Of a stretch of DNA of 64,000 bases, positions 54,702-63,778 are shown one piece after another; within the stretch, counting starts at the first letter, position 1; every line of letters starts with the position of its first letter. A program made the translations under genes and the position numbers. Source of the DNA: HKST-UBA178 sp965223815 (GTDB lineage: Bacteria > Pseudomonadota > Gammaproteobacteria > Chromatiales > Chromatiaceae); contig OZ245019.1 in assembly GCA_965223815.1 (NCBI GenBank), positions 248,001 through 312,000 on the forward strand. Reading direction: 5' to 3'. The notes under the pieces were generated by a model that saw only the letters and a list, made by a program, of their open reading frames with translations, searched no databases and was not told where the DNA came from.

Positions 54702-57700
54702 ATGAGTGTCGAAACCCCTCACCGAATTCGCGAGATCCCATACAACTACACCTCTTTTTCCGACCGGGAGATCGTGATCCGATTTCTTGGGGAGGAGATG
54801 TGGCAGTTGATCACCGAATTGAGGGGAAGCCGCCGCACGGGGCGTTCGGCTCGGATGCTGTTCGAGGTGCTTGGGGATATGTGGGTCGTGGTGCGCAACC
54901 CCTATCTTCAGGACGATCTGCAGGCGGATGTTACCCGCCGCAACGCCTTGGTCGGGGCTTTGGCGCACCGTTTGGACCAGTTCGAAACCCGGGCCAACGG
55001 TAATCTGAAGGCGCTGGAATTACTACAGGCCGCGCGGGAGGCGGTGGAGCGCTTCTCCGCTTGCTTTACCTCCAACAATGAATTGCGGCAAAGGGTGCGA
55101 CGGGCGCTTGCACCGTTTACCTCAAGCGACAATGTGGACTTCGGTGGGCTTGCCCGGGTATCCCATTCAACCGATGCCACCGATTGGCGCGTGGAGATGC
55201 CCTTTGTAGTTATCAATCCCGATACCGAGGCCGAAGTGGCCAGTATAGTAAAGGCCTGTATAGATTGCGGGCTGACCCTCATCCCCCGGGGCGGTGGCAC
55301 GGGATACACGGGTTCCGCGGTGCCGCTGGATGCCCGCTGCGCGGTGATCAACACCGAGAAGCTGGAGCGACTGGGACCAGTGGAATATTTGGCGTTGCCG
55401 GGTCACAGTGATGTGATACCCACGGTTCGGGCGGGAGCGGGTGTAGTCACCCGCAGAGTATCGGAACTCGCAGATAGCAGTGGACTGGTATTCGCCGTGG
55501 ATCCGACATCTCAGGATGCCTCTACCATCGGTGGCAATATCGCTATGAATGCTGGCGGTAAGAAGGCGGTGTTGTGGGGTACCACGCTGGATAATCTGGT
55601 TTCCTGGCGCATGATTATGCCGGATGCCGGCTGGTTGGAGGTCGAGCGTCTCAATCACAATCTGGGAAAAATCCACGACCAGGATGTTGTGAGTTTTCGC
55701 ATTACGAGATTTAAAGCCGATGGCGAAACGCCCTCGGCGGAGCCGCAAATACTGGAGATACCCGGAGCCAATTTTCGCAGGGTCGGTCTGGGTAAGGATG
55801 TGACCGACAAGTTTCTATCGGGGCTGCCCGGTGTGCAGAAGGAGGGTTGCGATGGCCTAATCACTTCTGCCCGCTTCATTCTGCATCGTATGCCTGGGCA
55901 CACCCGTACTGTCTGCCTTGAGTTCTTCGGTACTGATCTAAACTTGGCGGTACCCGCAATTGTTGAACTCAAAGAGTATATCCAGGACTGTGAAGGCGTG
56001 CAGGTGGCGGGACTGGAGCATCTGGACGAACGCTATGTGAAAGCAGTCCGTTATGCCACCAAGGCGCCGCGTCGCGAGCGCCCGAAAATGGTGCTGTTGG
56101 CGGATCTGGTTTCCGATGACGAAGCAGCTGTCGGGAGTGCCGCCTCGAAAGTGGTACAGCTAGCCAACGCTCGCGAGGGGGAGGGCTTTATCGCTGCCAG
56201 TCCCGAGGCGCGTCGAAGCTTCTGGCTCGACCGGGCGCGGACCGCTGCGATTTCCGCGCACACCAACGCCTTCAAGATCAACGAGGATGTGGTTATCCCA
56301 CTGGAGCGGCTGGCGGAATACAACAGCGGCATAGAGCGCATCAATATCGAGCAGTCGATCGCCAACAAGCTGCACATCATGGAGGCGGTGCTCGATTACC
56401 TCAAGGGAGACCTATCCGAGGCACGGCGTTCGGATGAATATGAGGCCTCCAGCGAACAGGATGCAATACTGGAATCCAAGCAGGCTATGGCGACAGGGGT
56501 TGTAGCGGCAGCGATCGAGCGCTGGCGGGCGATAAAGGATCATCTGGATTCCCCGGTGTCATCCCATCGCCCCCTGCTCCGGGACCCGGAGTTGGCGTTG
56601 ATGCGTCCAGGGGATCGACTGCTGGATATGATGCTGCGCAGGGATCTCGTACAGCGCTACCGCAAAGAGGTGGCATCTAGGCTGGTAGAAATCTTCAGTG
56701 GTAAGGAGATGCAGCCGGTGCGAGCCCGCCTGGATCAGATTCATGCCGAGATCAAGGACGCCCGTCTGTTCGTGGCGCTGCACATGCACGCCGGGGATGG
56801 AAACGTGCATACCAATATCCCGGTGCACTCTCACAACTACGAGATGCTGCTTGAGGCGGACAAAGTGGTTGACCGTATCATGGCGCTGGCTATTTCCCTC
56901 GATGGTGTAATTTCCGGGGAACACGGGATAGGACTTACAAAGGTACGATACCTGGATGAAGAGCGTCTGCGAGCCTTTGTTGAATACAAGCAGCAAGTGG
57001 ATCCGGACTCCCGCTTCAACGCCGGGAAGCTGATGCCCGGCTCGGGTTTGAGCGGCGCATATACGCCTTCGCTGAGACTGGTCCAGCAGGAAGCCATTAT
57101 TCTCGAAGAGAGCGATCTTGGCAGGCTAAACGATGATATCAAGCACTGTCTGCGTTGCGGCAAATGCAAGCCGGTTTGTCAGACACATGTGCCGCGGGCC
57201 AATCTGCTCTATTCCCCAAGGAACAAGATTTTGGGCACCGGCTTAGTGGTTGAGGCTTTCCTTTATGAGGAGCAGACCAGGCGCGGGCTGTCGCTGCGCC
57301 ACTTCGACGAAATGAACGATGTGGCGGACCACTGCACGATCTGCCACAAATGTGAGAGTCCCTGCCCGGTGGATATCGATTTCGGCGATGTCACCGTTGC
57401 CATGCGAAAGATTCTCAGGGATCGCGGTAAAAAGCGGAAGAGTCCTGGGACCTGGGCCGCCCTGGCATTCCTCAACGCCAATGACCCCCGTACTATTCGT
57501 GTGCTGCGCAAGACCATGCTGGAGTGGGGCTTCAGGGGTATCTCCTGGGGGCATGGAATCTTCAAGCGTCTGGGATTGCTGAGCCGTAACGGCATAGCGC
57601 CGGCGGCCACTACCGGAAAGAGTCGCGCCGCCACCCAGATCGTGGAGATGATGCGCCGGCCAATCAGGGTGGAGTTGCCGGGACAATCGACCCGCGCAAT

Positions 57701-58559
57701 GCTGGGGCTGGAGGATAAAAATATCATTCCCATCATCCGCGACCCAGAAAGACTCGATGAGGAGTCGGAGGCGGTTTTCTACTTTCCGGGCTGCGGCTCT
57801 GAACGGCTGTTCAGCGACGTCGGCCTGGCGACAATCGCCATGCTCTACGAACTGGGAAATCAGGTCGTGCTGCCACCCGGCTATCTCTGCTGCGGCTATC
57901 CTCAGAGTGCAGCCGGTCAGGATGAGAAGGGTCGGCAGATCACTACTGAAAACCGGGTGCTGTTCCATCGAGTTGCGAACACCCTCAACTACATGGATAT
58001 CCGGACGGTGGTCGTCTCCTGCGGTACCTGTATAGACCAGTTGATGAGTTACCATTTCGAGCAGATTTTTCCCGGCTGTCGATTGCTAGACATCCATGAG
58101 TATCTATTGGAGAAGGAGGTCAGCCTGCAGCCGTGCGAGGACGTGGGCTATCTCTATCACGATCCCTGCCACTCGCCGATGAAGCTATACGATCCTCTGG
58201 AAGTAACGTCTAAGCTGATGGGAGGGCGTGTACTGCTTTCCGACCGCTGCTGCGGGGAGGCAGGCACCCTGGGGGTTTCACGGCCCGATATCGCCAATCA
58301 GCTGAGATTTCGAAAGCAGCAGGAGCTTCACGAGGGTGTGGGCGCCTTGCAGCGGGCAACAGGCGCCGACGGCGGGACGATGAAGCTGCTGACGAGCTGC
58401 CCAGCATGCCAACAGGGTTTGAGTCGTTACCGTGACGAGACCGGGTTGGAAGTCAAGTACATGGTTGAAGAACTGGCGGTGGACCGGCTAGGCTCCGACT
58501 GGCGGCAGGCGTTTATTTCCCGGGTGCTCAATGGCGGTATCGAGCGGGTGCTGCTTTAG
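54702..58559 (+). CDS. Giant FAD-linked/Fe-S oxidoreductase (DUF3683 type)
   Basis: 1285 residues in one chain. N-terminal DUF3683 (about 1-110), FAD-binding PCMH domain (IPRGGGTGYTGSAVPL, about 205-220), FAD-oxidase C-terminal domain (HAGDGNVHTNIPVHSHNYEML and GEHGIGLTKVRYL), two [4Fe-4S] sites (CLRCGKCKPVC and CTICHKCESPCP), then two CCG Cys-rich domains (FPGCGSERLF ... CCGYPQSA and DPCHSP ... CCGEAG). The order equals a GlcD/LldEF-like lactate or glycolate dehydrogenase with its Fe-S subunits fused. The substrate, perhaps a 2-hydroxy acid, is inferred only from these domains. Preceded by a 138-bp gap. Confidence 0.88.
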   Translation: MSVETPHRIREIPYNYTSFSDREIVIRFLGEEMWQLITELRGSRRTGRSARMLFEVLGDMWVVVRNPYLQDDLQADVTRRNALVGALAHRLDQFETRANGNLKALELLQAAREAVERFSACFTSNNELRQRVRRALAPFTSSDNVDFGGLARVSHSTDATDWRVEMPFVVINPDTEAEVASIVKACIDCGLTLIPRGGGTGYTGSAVPLDARCAVINTEKLERLGPVEYLALPGHSDVIPTVRAGAGVVTRRVSELADSSGLVFAVDPTSQDASTIGGNIAMNAGGKKAVLWGTTLDNLVSWRMIMPDAGWLEVERLNHNLGKIHDQDVVSFRITRFKADGETPSAEPQILEIPGANFRRVGLGKDVTDKFLSGLPGVQKEGCDGLITSARFILHRMPGHTRTVCLEFFGTDLNLAVPAIVELKEYIQDCEGVQVAGLEHLDERYVKAVRYATKAPRRERPKMVLLADLVSDDEAAVGSAASKVVQLANAREGEGFIAASPEARRSFWLDRARTAAISAHTNAFKINEDVVIPLERLAEYNSGIERINIEQSIANKLHIMEAVLDYLKGDLSEARRSDEYEASSEQDAILESKQAMATGVVAAAIERWRAIKDHLDSPVSSHRPLLRDPELALMRPGDRLLDMMLRRDLVQRYRKEVASRLVEIFSGKEMQPVRARLDQIHAEIKDARLFVALHMHAGDGNVHTNIPVHSHNYEMLLEADKVVDRIMALAISLDGVISGEHGIGLTKVRYLDEERLRAFVEYKQQVDPDSRFNAGKLMPGSGLSGAYTPSLRLVQQEAIILEESDLGRLNDDIKHCLRCGKCKPVCQTHVPRANLLYSPRNKILGTGLVVEAFLYEEQTRRGLSLRHFDEMNDVADHCTICHKCESPCPVDIDFGDVTVAMRKILRDRGKKRKSPGTWAALAFLNANDPRTIRVLRKTMLEWGFRGISWGHGIFKRLGLLSRNGIAPAATTGKSRAATQIVEMMRRPIRVELPGQSTRAMLGLEDKNIIPIIRDPERLDEESEAVFYFPGCGSERLFSDVGLATIAMLYELGNQVVLPPGYLCCGYPQSAAGQDEKGRQITTENRVLFHRVANTLNYMDIRTVVVSCGTCIDQLMSYHFEQIFPGCRLLDIHEYLLEKEVSLQPCEDVGYLYHDPCHSPMKLYDPLEVTSKLMGGRVLLSDRCCGEAGTLGVSRPDIANQLRFRKQQELHEGVGALQRATGADGGTMKLLTSCPACQQGLSRYRDETGLEVKYMVEELAVDRLGSDWRQAFISRVLNGGIERVLL

Positions 58560-58581
58560 AGAGTATGTCGACCACACTCCA

Positions 58582-59508
58582 TCACTTCAGGAGGTACCAG
58601 TTGAGTATGGTAATCACCGCCCCCTTGCGTGCCTGTGCCTGGGAACAACCGTTGGCATCGACGGAGTCCCCAGAGCCGGTGCCGGGACAGCCGTCGACAC
58701 AATCGAGTACCCCATCTCCGTCCTGGTCAGGCAGAGTGTAAGTCGCCTCCAAAGTTAGGCCGGAGTAGGCCTCGAATCCCTCGACGCCGACATACCACAG
58801 ACCGGTTAGGGCGCTGGGAGTGACCGTCTCGTTGTTGTTATCGTTTTGCGAAGAGAAGATGGGGAAATCCGGTTTTCCGTAAGCTACATGGAGATCTGCA
58901 TCTCCACTTCCGCCCCGGGTCGTTACCCGGTAGTCTGTGGCGCATACCGGTAGTTGTAACTGGTAACAGCGCAGGCTGCCCTCGGCCCCAGATAGATTTG
59001 AGATGGGAGACGAGCGGCCCAAGGCGCTGCAGGACTGCTTGTCATGATTTAAGTTGCCGTTACCGGCATATTGAGTACCTTGATGGGTGTATTGAAAAGT
59101 ATAACTCCCCTGGAGGCGGGTGGTGCTCGAGAATTCTAAATAGAAGCTGGTAATCTCGATTTCAATTCCGAACACCTCTTCGGTGATGGGGGCGGGCAGT
59201 TCCCAACGATTGCCCTGCTTGATCAACTGCATCGGTGCGACAGCGTCCAGATTGACGAAATCCTGTCTTGCTACCTGTAGAGTAGTGGGGCTGTCCTGGT
59301 AGATTAGGCTAAAAGTCAGTCCGGTTTCGCTGATGCCTTGGGAGGGAACGTTGGCGGTTTCATTACCCATCCATAGGCCGTCATAAGCTCCAGCGGATAG
59401 GGTTGCCGCTGGCCACAGCAGCGCCGCCAGAAAACAACCGCAGTAAACCAGAACGAAACGCCTAAGTGCCAGTATGATATCGTTTTTTTCTGTAAATAGG
59501 ATGTGCAT
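58582..59508 (-). CDS. Exported protein with PPC domain and thrombospondin type 3-like repeat
   Basis: 308 residues. N-terminal hydrophobic signal segment (ALRRFVLVYCGCFLAALLWPAATLSAG), an unrecognised beta-rich region (40-190), a pre-peptidase C-terminal (PPC) domain (CATDYRVTTRGGSGDADLHV ... GLTLEATY), then DQDGDGVLDCVDGCPGTG, a Ca2+-binding thrombospondin-3 like repeat. No peptidase domain is present, unlike most PPC proteins. Possibly a secreted or surface protein of unknown partner. Confidence 0.72.
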   Translation of the reverse strand: MHILFTEKNDIILALRRFVLVYCGCFLAALLWPAATLSAGAYDGLWMGNETANVPSQGISETGLTFSLIYQDSPTTLQVARQDFVNLDAVAPMQLIKQGNRWELPAPITEEVFGIEIEITSFYLEFSSTTRLQGSYTFQYTHQGTQYAGNGNLNHDKQSCSALGRSSPISNLSGAEGSLRCYQLQLPVCATDYRVTTRGGSGDADLHVAYGKPDFPIFSSQNDNNNETVTPSALTGLWYVGVEGFEAYSGLTLEATYTLPDQDGDGVLDCVDGCPGTGSGDSVDANGCSQAQARKGAVITILNWYLLK

Positions 59509-59677
59509 GACGAACCCCTCGCACCAATAATGAGCCCAACTTGTACTGAATGCAATACGGTTTCGAGGGTATACCGCGACTGATCGCGGAGAGTGGCGGC
59601 GACAGGGATAGTGAAATCCTTAGTTCTTTACTGACGTTTGTTGGGTCGATCTATCTTCTGGAATGGATGAATTACCG

Positions 59678-61483
59678 TCAACCGTCACTGGCGCCAGAAA
59701 CAGCGGTGACAGCCCGGGTAACCGTCCCATTCGTGGGCGTTGGCCGGCGTTGGACCGCATTGTATGGGGTGTCGAAATAGGATCCCCCATTCAGCGCTTT
59801 GAGTACTACGTTATCGCGGTTATACAGATCGGGTTTGAAGTAGAGGCCCTCATTGTCCTTGTCCACGGTCCAATAGAGCAAGAAAACAGGAACCGTTCGC
59901 TTGAGACGAACATTGCGAGTGTCTCCTGCGGCAACTGCACTACGAATGTTTTCCAGTGACCATCGCTTTTGGTCCCGGAGCAGCAGTTGTGCCAGCTCAA
60001 GAGGTCTCTCGATCCGAATACACCCGGAGCTGAAGGCACGCTTGGCGGACTTGAAGCCGGCCTTGTGGGGTGTGTCGTGAAGGTAGACCAAGTGTTTATT
60101 GGGGAACATGAATTTCATTCGTCCCAATGCATTCTTGGGTCCGGGTGCCTGGCGGATCTGGTGGGGGAAGTTACGACCCGTTACCTCCTGCCAGTCGATG
60201 CTGGAGGGATCCACGATCATCCCGTGGTCGTCGATGACCCGCATGCGATGCTCGGCGAGGTACCCGGGCGTCTGCTTTAGCCTTGGAAGGATATCTTTGC
60301 GGAAAATCGTGGGCGGAACCGTCCAGCTGGGATTCAACACGATATACTCTAAGGTATCCTGGAATACCGGAGTCTTGCGATAGGGTCTGCCCACCTGGGC
60401 GGAGGAGGCCCACAGCAGCCGGTCATTGAGAAAATACATGGCCTGGAATCCTGCGATGTCCACGATCAGATACTCTGAAGGAGCCTCCCTGAATAACCAT
60501 CGCGCGCGCTCCATGTTGACTCTGATCTGGTTGATCCTAGAAGCAACAGGGGTATTCAACGCAGCCAGCGTTCGCTTTCCTATGATGGCGTCAGGTTCGA
60601 GCCCCTGGCGCCGCTGGTAGCGCTCCACGGCAGACTGCAAATTATGGTCATAGACAGCAGGATCTGAAACGCCGCTTTCTGCAACATCTCCAGTTATTCT
60701 CAATCGCCTTCGAAGCGGCAGCAATCTCTCGCTTCGCATCCCCGGTTTGATCATGCGCCCTGGCGGTATCACCGGCCAGCCGCCTTCAGCTTCTATTTGT
60801 CGATATGCTGCCAGGGTTTCTCTCATTTGAATGTAGAAGGGCGTGCTTGGTAATAATCCGCCAAGGGTGTCACCGATGGCGCCTCTCTTGATGATCTCCA
60901 GGATGGCCTCGGCTGGATCCTGGCTCACCGCACCCCGGCGCAGGTTCCAGTTGGTGTCTAACTGCCTGGGATTCACTTTTCCGTAGGCGAAGTGATAGCC
61001 GAGATGAATCAACGCATCGGTGAGCAGCAAATCGAAGCTAGCCCGCTCGCAGGCGGTCAATTCGCCCGCGCGGTATTCGATATACATCTCTCTCAGGGTT
61101 CGCTGATGGTAATCCTCCGGTTTCAAACCCTCCTGATAGCTGGCATCGACCATTGCGATCAATTCCCGAATCGCGTTTCCCCGTTGCCACAGTAGATTCG
61201 AATCACCTCGTGTGTAGAGTTCAGTGATCAGCGGGGCGGCGGCTACAGTCCGGCCGCGGACAGTTACGGTTTCATCGGCGAAGAGTTGTGCTATCGGACT
61301 GCACGGTCCCCCAGCCGGATAGGTGGCGGGGGTCTGATCGCTGGCGTCGTTAGCGTCGGTATTGAATTCCGGGTTGGCGTGGGCACCGGAGATGGCAATG
61401 AAAGTAATCAGCGATATCCGTAGAACTGCGAATTTCGTGAACTGAAAGCATATTTGGGATAGGAATTTTGTTATCATTTCCAT
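59678..61483 (-). CDS. L,D-transpeptidase (YcbB/LdtD-like)
   Basis: Forms 3-3 peptidoglycan cross-links. 601 residues. A cleavable signal/anchor (KFAVLRISLITFIAISGAHA), a scaffold domain, a peptidoglycan-binding domain (DHNLQSAVERYQRRQGLEPDAIIGKRTLAAL, about 285-315), then a YkuD domain with HDTPHKAGFKSAKRAFSSGCIRIE, holding the catalytic Cys. The C-terminal 70 residues are typical of YcbB. It is divergent from a MepK-like gene with only 27 bp between start codons. Confidence 0.92.
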   Translation of the reverse strand: MEMITKFLSQICFQFTKFAVLRISLITFIAISGAHANPEFNTDANDASDQTPATYPAGGPCSPIAQLFADETVTVRGRTVAAAPLITELYTRGDSNLLWQRGNAIRELIAMVDASYQEGLKPEDYHQRTLREMYIEYRAGELTACERASFDLLLTDALIHLGYHFAYGKVNPRQLDTNWNLRRGAVSQDPAEAILEIIKRGAIGDTLGGLLPSTPFYIQMRETLAAYRQIEAEGGWPVIPPGRMIKPGMRSERLLPLRRRLRITGDVAESGVSDPAVYDHNLQSAVERYQRRQGLEPDAIIGKRTLAALNTPVASRINQIRVNMERARWLFREAPSEYLIVDIAGFQAMYFLNDRLLWASSAQVGRPYRKTPVFQDTLEYIVLNPSWTVPPTIFRKDILPRLKQTPGYLAEHRMRVIDDHGMIVDPSSIDWQEVTGRNFPHQIRQAPGPKNALGRMKFMFPNKHLVYLHDTPHKAGFKSAKRAFSSGCIRIERPLELAQLLLRDQKRWSLENIRSAVAAGDTRNVRLKRTVPVFLLYWTVDKDNEGLYFKPDLYNRDNVVLKALNGGSYFDTPYNAVQRRPTPTNGTVTRAVTAVSGASDG

Positions 61484-61510
61484 CGTTTTTTTCTGGCCAG
61501 AGTTGATTTG

Positions 61511-62038
61511 ATGGACGAAAGGCGACGAGCGCTATTGCAAGCGACATTTCTTGCACCGCTGGGATTTGCACTCCCACGCATCGGTTTTGCCGCAGTGGAG
61601 CGGCAGCTTTCGTTTCATCACACCCACACCGGTGAGAAACTCTCCATTGTTTATCACGACGGCAGGGACTATCTCTCCGGGCCGCTCAAAGATATCGACA
61701 GTTTTCTGCGGGACTTCAGGACGGAAGAAATCAAACCCATAGACCGGCGGCTGCTCGACCAGTTGTTCGCGCTGAGTGCGCTCACGGAGAGCCGAGGGAC
61801 TTTTGAGGTTATCTCGGGTTATCGTTCTCCCCAAACCAATGCGAAACTGCGCGGTAAGAATGGTGGCGTTGCGAAAAAGAGCCTGCATATGCAGGGGCGT
61901 GCTATAGATGTCCGCCTCACGGATATCCCCAGTGTGAATCTGAGGAAGGCGGCGTTGTCACTTAAATCGGGCGGGATTGGCTATTATCGCCGCTCCGATT
62001 TCGTGCATCTGGATACGGGACGATTCCGCACCTGGTAA
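61511..62038 (+). CDS. mepK: MepK-like (YcbK/DUF882) murein endopeptidase
   Basis: 175 residues with a Tat-like signal (DERRRALLQATFLAPLGFALPRIGFA, twin Arg). Zn site HMQGRAIDVRL (HxxxGxAxD) and FVHLDTG. E. coli MepK cuts 3-3 cross-links made by L,D-transpeptidases, and ycbB and ycbK are neighbours there too. ATG 61511 is used; a TTG directly before it is possible. Its promoter must lie inside the divergent ycbB 5' end. Confidence 0.9.
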   Translation: MDERRRALLQATFLAPLGFALPRIGFAAVERQLSFHHTHTGEKLSIVYHDGRDYLSGPLKDIDSFLRDFRTEEIKPIDRRLLDQLFALSALTESRGTFEVISGYRSPQTNAKLRGKNGGVAKKSLHMQGRAIDVRLTDIPSVNLRKAALSLKSGGIGYYRRSDFVHLDTGRFRTW

Positions 62039-62097
62039 GGTTGACGCCGAACTTGGGGGATGGCTACAGAAGCCTGGGCTTTTGTCAGGTGGGTCCG

Positions 62098-63177
62098 TTA
62101 GTCCCCGGCCGGTTCTGGGCGCGACCCGGTGGCGGGCTCGGTAATCTCCGGGCCGAGTAGAACCGCTATCCATCTGGTTTCCTCGCGGCTGTCCAGGGCG
62201 ATTTTCAGGGTCATGGTGAGCGGCACCGAAAGAAACATGCCGATGGTGCCCAGTATCCAGCCCCAGAATACCAGTGACAGAAAAACCACCAGGCTCGACA
62301 GCCCCAGTCCGCGGCCCATGAACTTGGGTTCCACGAAATTACCCACCAGGTTGTTGATGACCAAATATCCCACGGTAACCCAGGCCGCGGAGGCCGTGCC
62401 CAGTTGCACCAACGCCAGCAGGATGGGGGGAATAGCTGCAATCAAGGAACCGATATTGGGTACGTAGTTGAGAAAGAAAGCGACGACCCCCCAGAGCAGG
62501 GGATAGTCGACGCCAATAATCATCAGCAAAATGCCCACCAATGCACCGGTTAAAAAACTGGTTGCGGTCTTGATGGCCATATAGCGCTTGATGTCTTCGA
62601 GAACCCGATTGAGATGGCCATAAGATTTTTCCGGATCCTTTAAAATCAACTGCAGTTTGGCTGGTAGATCGGCGCTCTCAAAAAGCAGAAACACCACAGT
62701 GAGCAGTATCAGAAAGGTGTTCGTGAGCAACCCGCTAAGGCTACTGAGACCCTGGGCTGCCATTTTCATGGCGCGGGAAGGGTCTAGCATTGTTGCAACG
62801 GAGGCGCCGGAAACTTGCACGCCCATCTGCGACAGCCACTGCAGCAAATTGGCCGTCAGGACTTGCAGTTTCTCCTGATAAACGGGCAATTGGGCGGAGA
62901 AATCATCCACGGAACCACCGATGAGCCCACCCATGAGCATCCCAATCGCAATGATAACCAAGATGATCAGAAGAATGGCTATACCTGTTGGGACTTTGTG
63001 CGATCTCAGGTAGGAGAGAGCCGGCGCCACTATAATCGCGATAAATGCCGAGAGCAGAAAGGGTACCAGCAGTGTATTGGCCTCACGCATACCCGCGACT
63101 ACGATGACGAATGCCGCAGTGGTGATCAGCATTCGTCCTGCGGCTGAGCCTCTCCCCTGTTCATCGCTAATACTCAC
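62098..63177 (-). CDS. AI-2E family transporter (PerM-like)
   Basis: 359 residues with seven to eight membrane spans and the family helices REANTLLVPFLLSAFIAIIVAPALSYL and NYVPNIGSLIAAIPPILLALVQ, LVGNFVEPKFMGRGLGLS and FWGWILGTIGMFLSVPLTMTLKI. Members export autoinducer-2 or Na+/H+; the function in most bacteria is not known. 13 bp downstream of the lipoprotein gene. Confidence 0.88.
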   Translation of the reverse strand: MSISDEQGRGSAAGRMLITTAAFVIVVAGMREANTLLVPFLLSAFIAIIVAPALSYLRSHKVPTGIAILLIILVIIAIGMLMGGLIGGSVDDFSAQLPVYQEKLQVLTANLLQWLSQMGVQVSGASVATMLDPSRAMKMAAQGLSSLSGLLTNTFLILLTVVFLLFESADLPAKLQLILKDPEKSYGHLNRVLEDIKRYMAIKTATSFLTGALVGILLMIIGVDYPLLWGVVAFFLNYVPNIGSLIAAIPPILLALVQLGTASAAWVTVGYLVINNLVGNFVEPKFMGRGLGLSSLVVFLSLVFWGWILGTIGMFLSVPLTMTLKIALDSREETRWIAVLLGPEITEPATGSRPEPAGD

Positions 63178-63190
63178 GGCAGAGTCCGCG

Positions 63191-63601
63191 CTAGTCGAAT
63201 TCAGGGATGGGGTTGGTGCGGAACCAGCTCTTCAGGTCGGTGTCGTATTCCCAGCGTTGGTTGTCGGTGAGGGAGTACTCTGCAGGGCGGTCGACATACG
63301 TGTAGGAAATCTTTGCCGACTGCACCACGGTAGTTTCGTTGACATAGGCGGGAATCACGATCACTTCGTAGCCGGTGATTTTTATTTCATCGAGCCCCTC
63401 TGGGATTCTGACCTCTTGTCTCTCTTCGGGCTTCATAAATTTGTAGGCGTGTTCGAGCAGACCCCAGCGAATCGTCGAGTGATAGCTGTACAAGGTCTCC
63501 CTCAGCCTCATATCGTTCTTTTTTTCTCTAACCGACTGGCAGCCAGTCACAATCAGCGACAGTAGCAGCAGGACGATGAATCCGCGGATGTTCGTTTTCA
63601 T
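63191..63601 (-). CDS. Small lipoprotein of unknown function
   Basis: 136 residues. Lipobox LIVTGCQS near residue 18, then a helix-strand pattern (LRETLYSYHSTIRWGLLEHAYKFM; KITGYEVIVIPAYVNETTVVQSAKISYTYVDRP) that looks like a small NTF2-like fold, ending with a Trp-containing segment. ATG 63601 is chosen because longer starts precede the lipoprotein signal. Probably co-transcribed with the permease. Confidence 0.75.
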   Translation of the reverse strand: MKTNIRGFIVLLLLSLIVTGCQSVREKKNDMRLRETLYSYHSTIRWGLLEHAYKFMKPEERQEVRIPEGLDEIKITGYEVIVIPAYVNETTVVQSAKISYTYVDRPAEYSLTDNQRWEYDTDLKSWFRTNPIPEFD

Positions 63602-63778
63602 AGCAGGGTCCTGACGACAGGTGGCGAGTTGATATAGTGCGCAAACACTACACCAGCAGGGGCTGCTCACACAACCGGACGGTTCCCTGTTATCATCCCG
63701 CCGGAGTTCATCCAGTCACCTGAGTATCCCAGTTCCTGGTTTGGGCGAATCACGACCGAGACATAGGCGGAAATTTAA

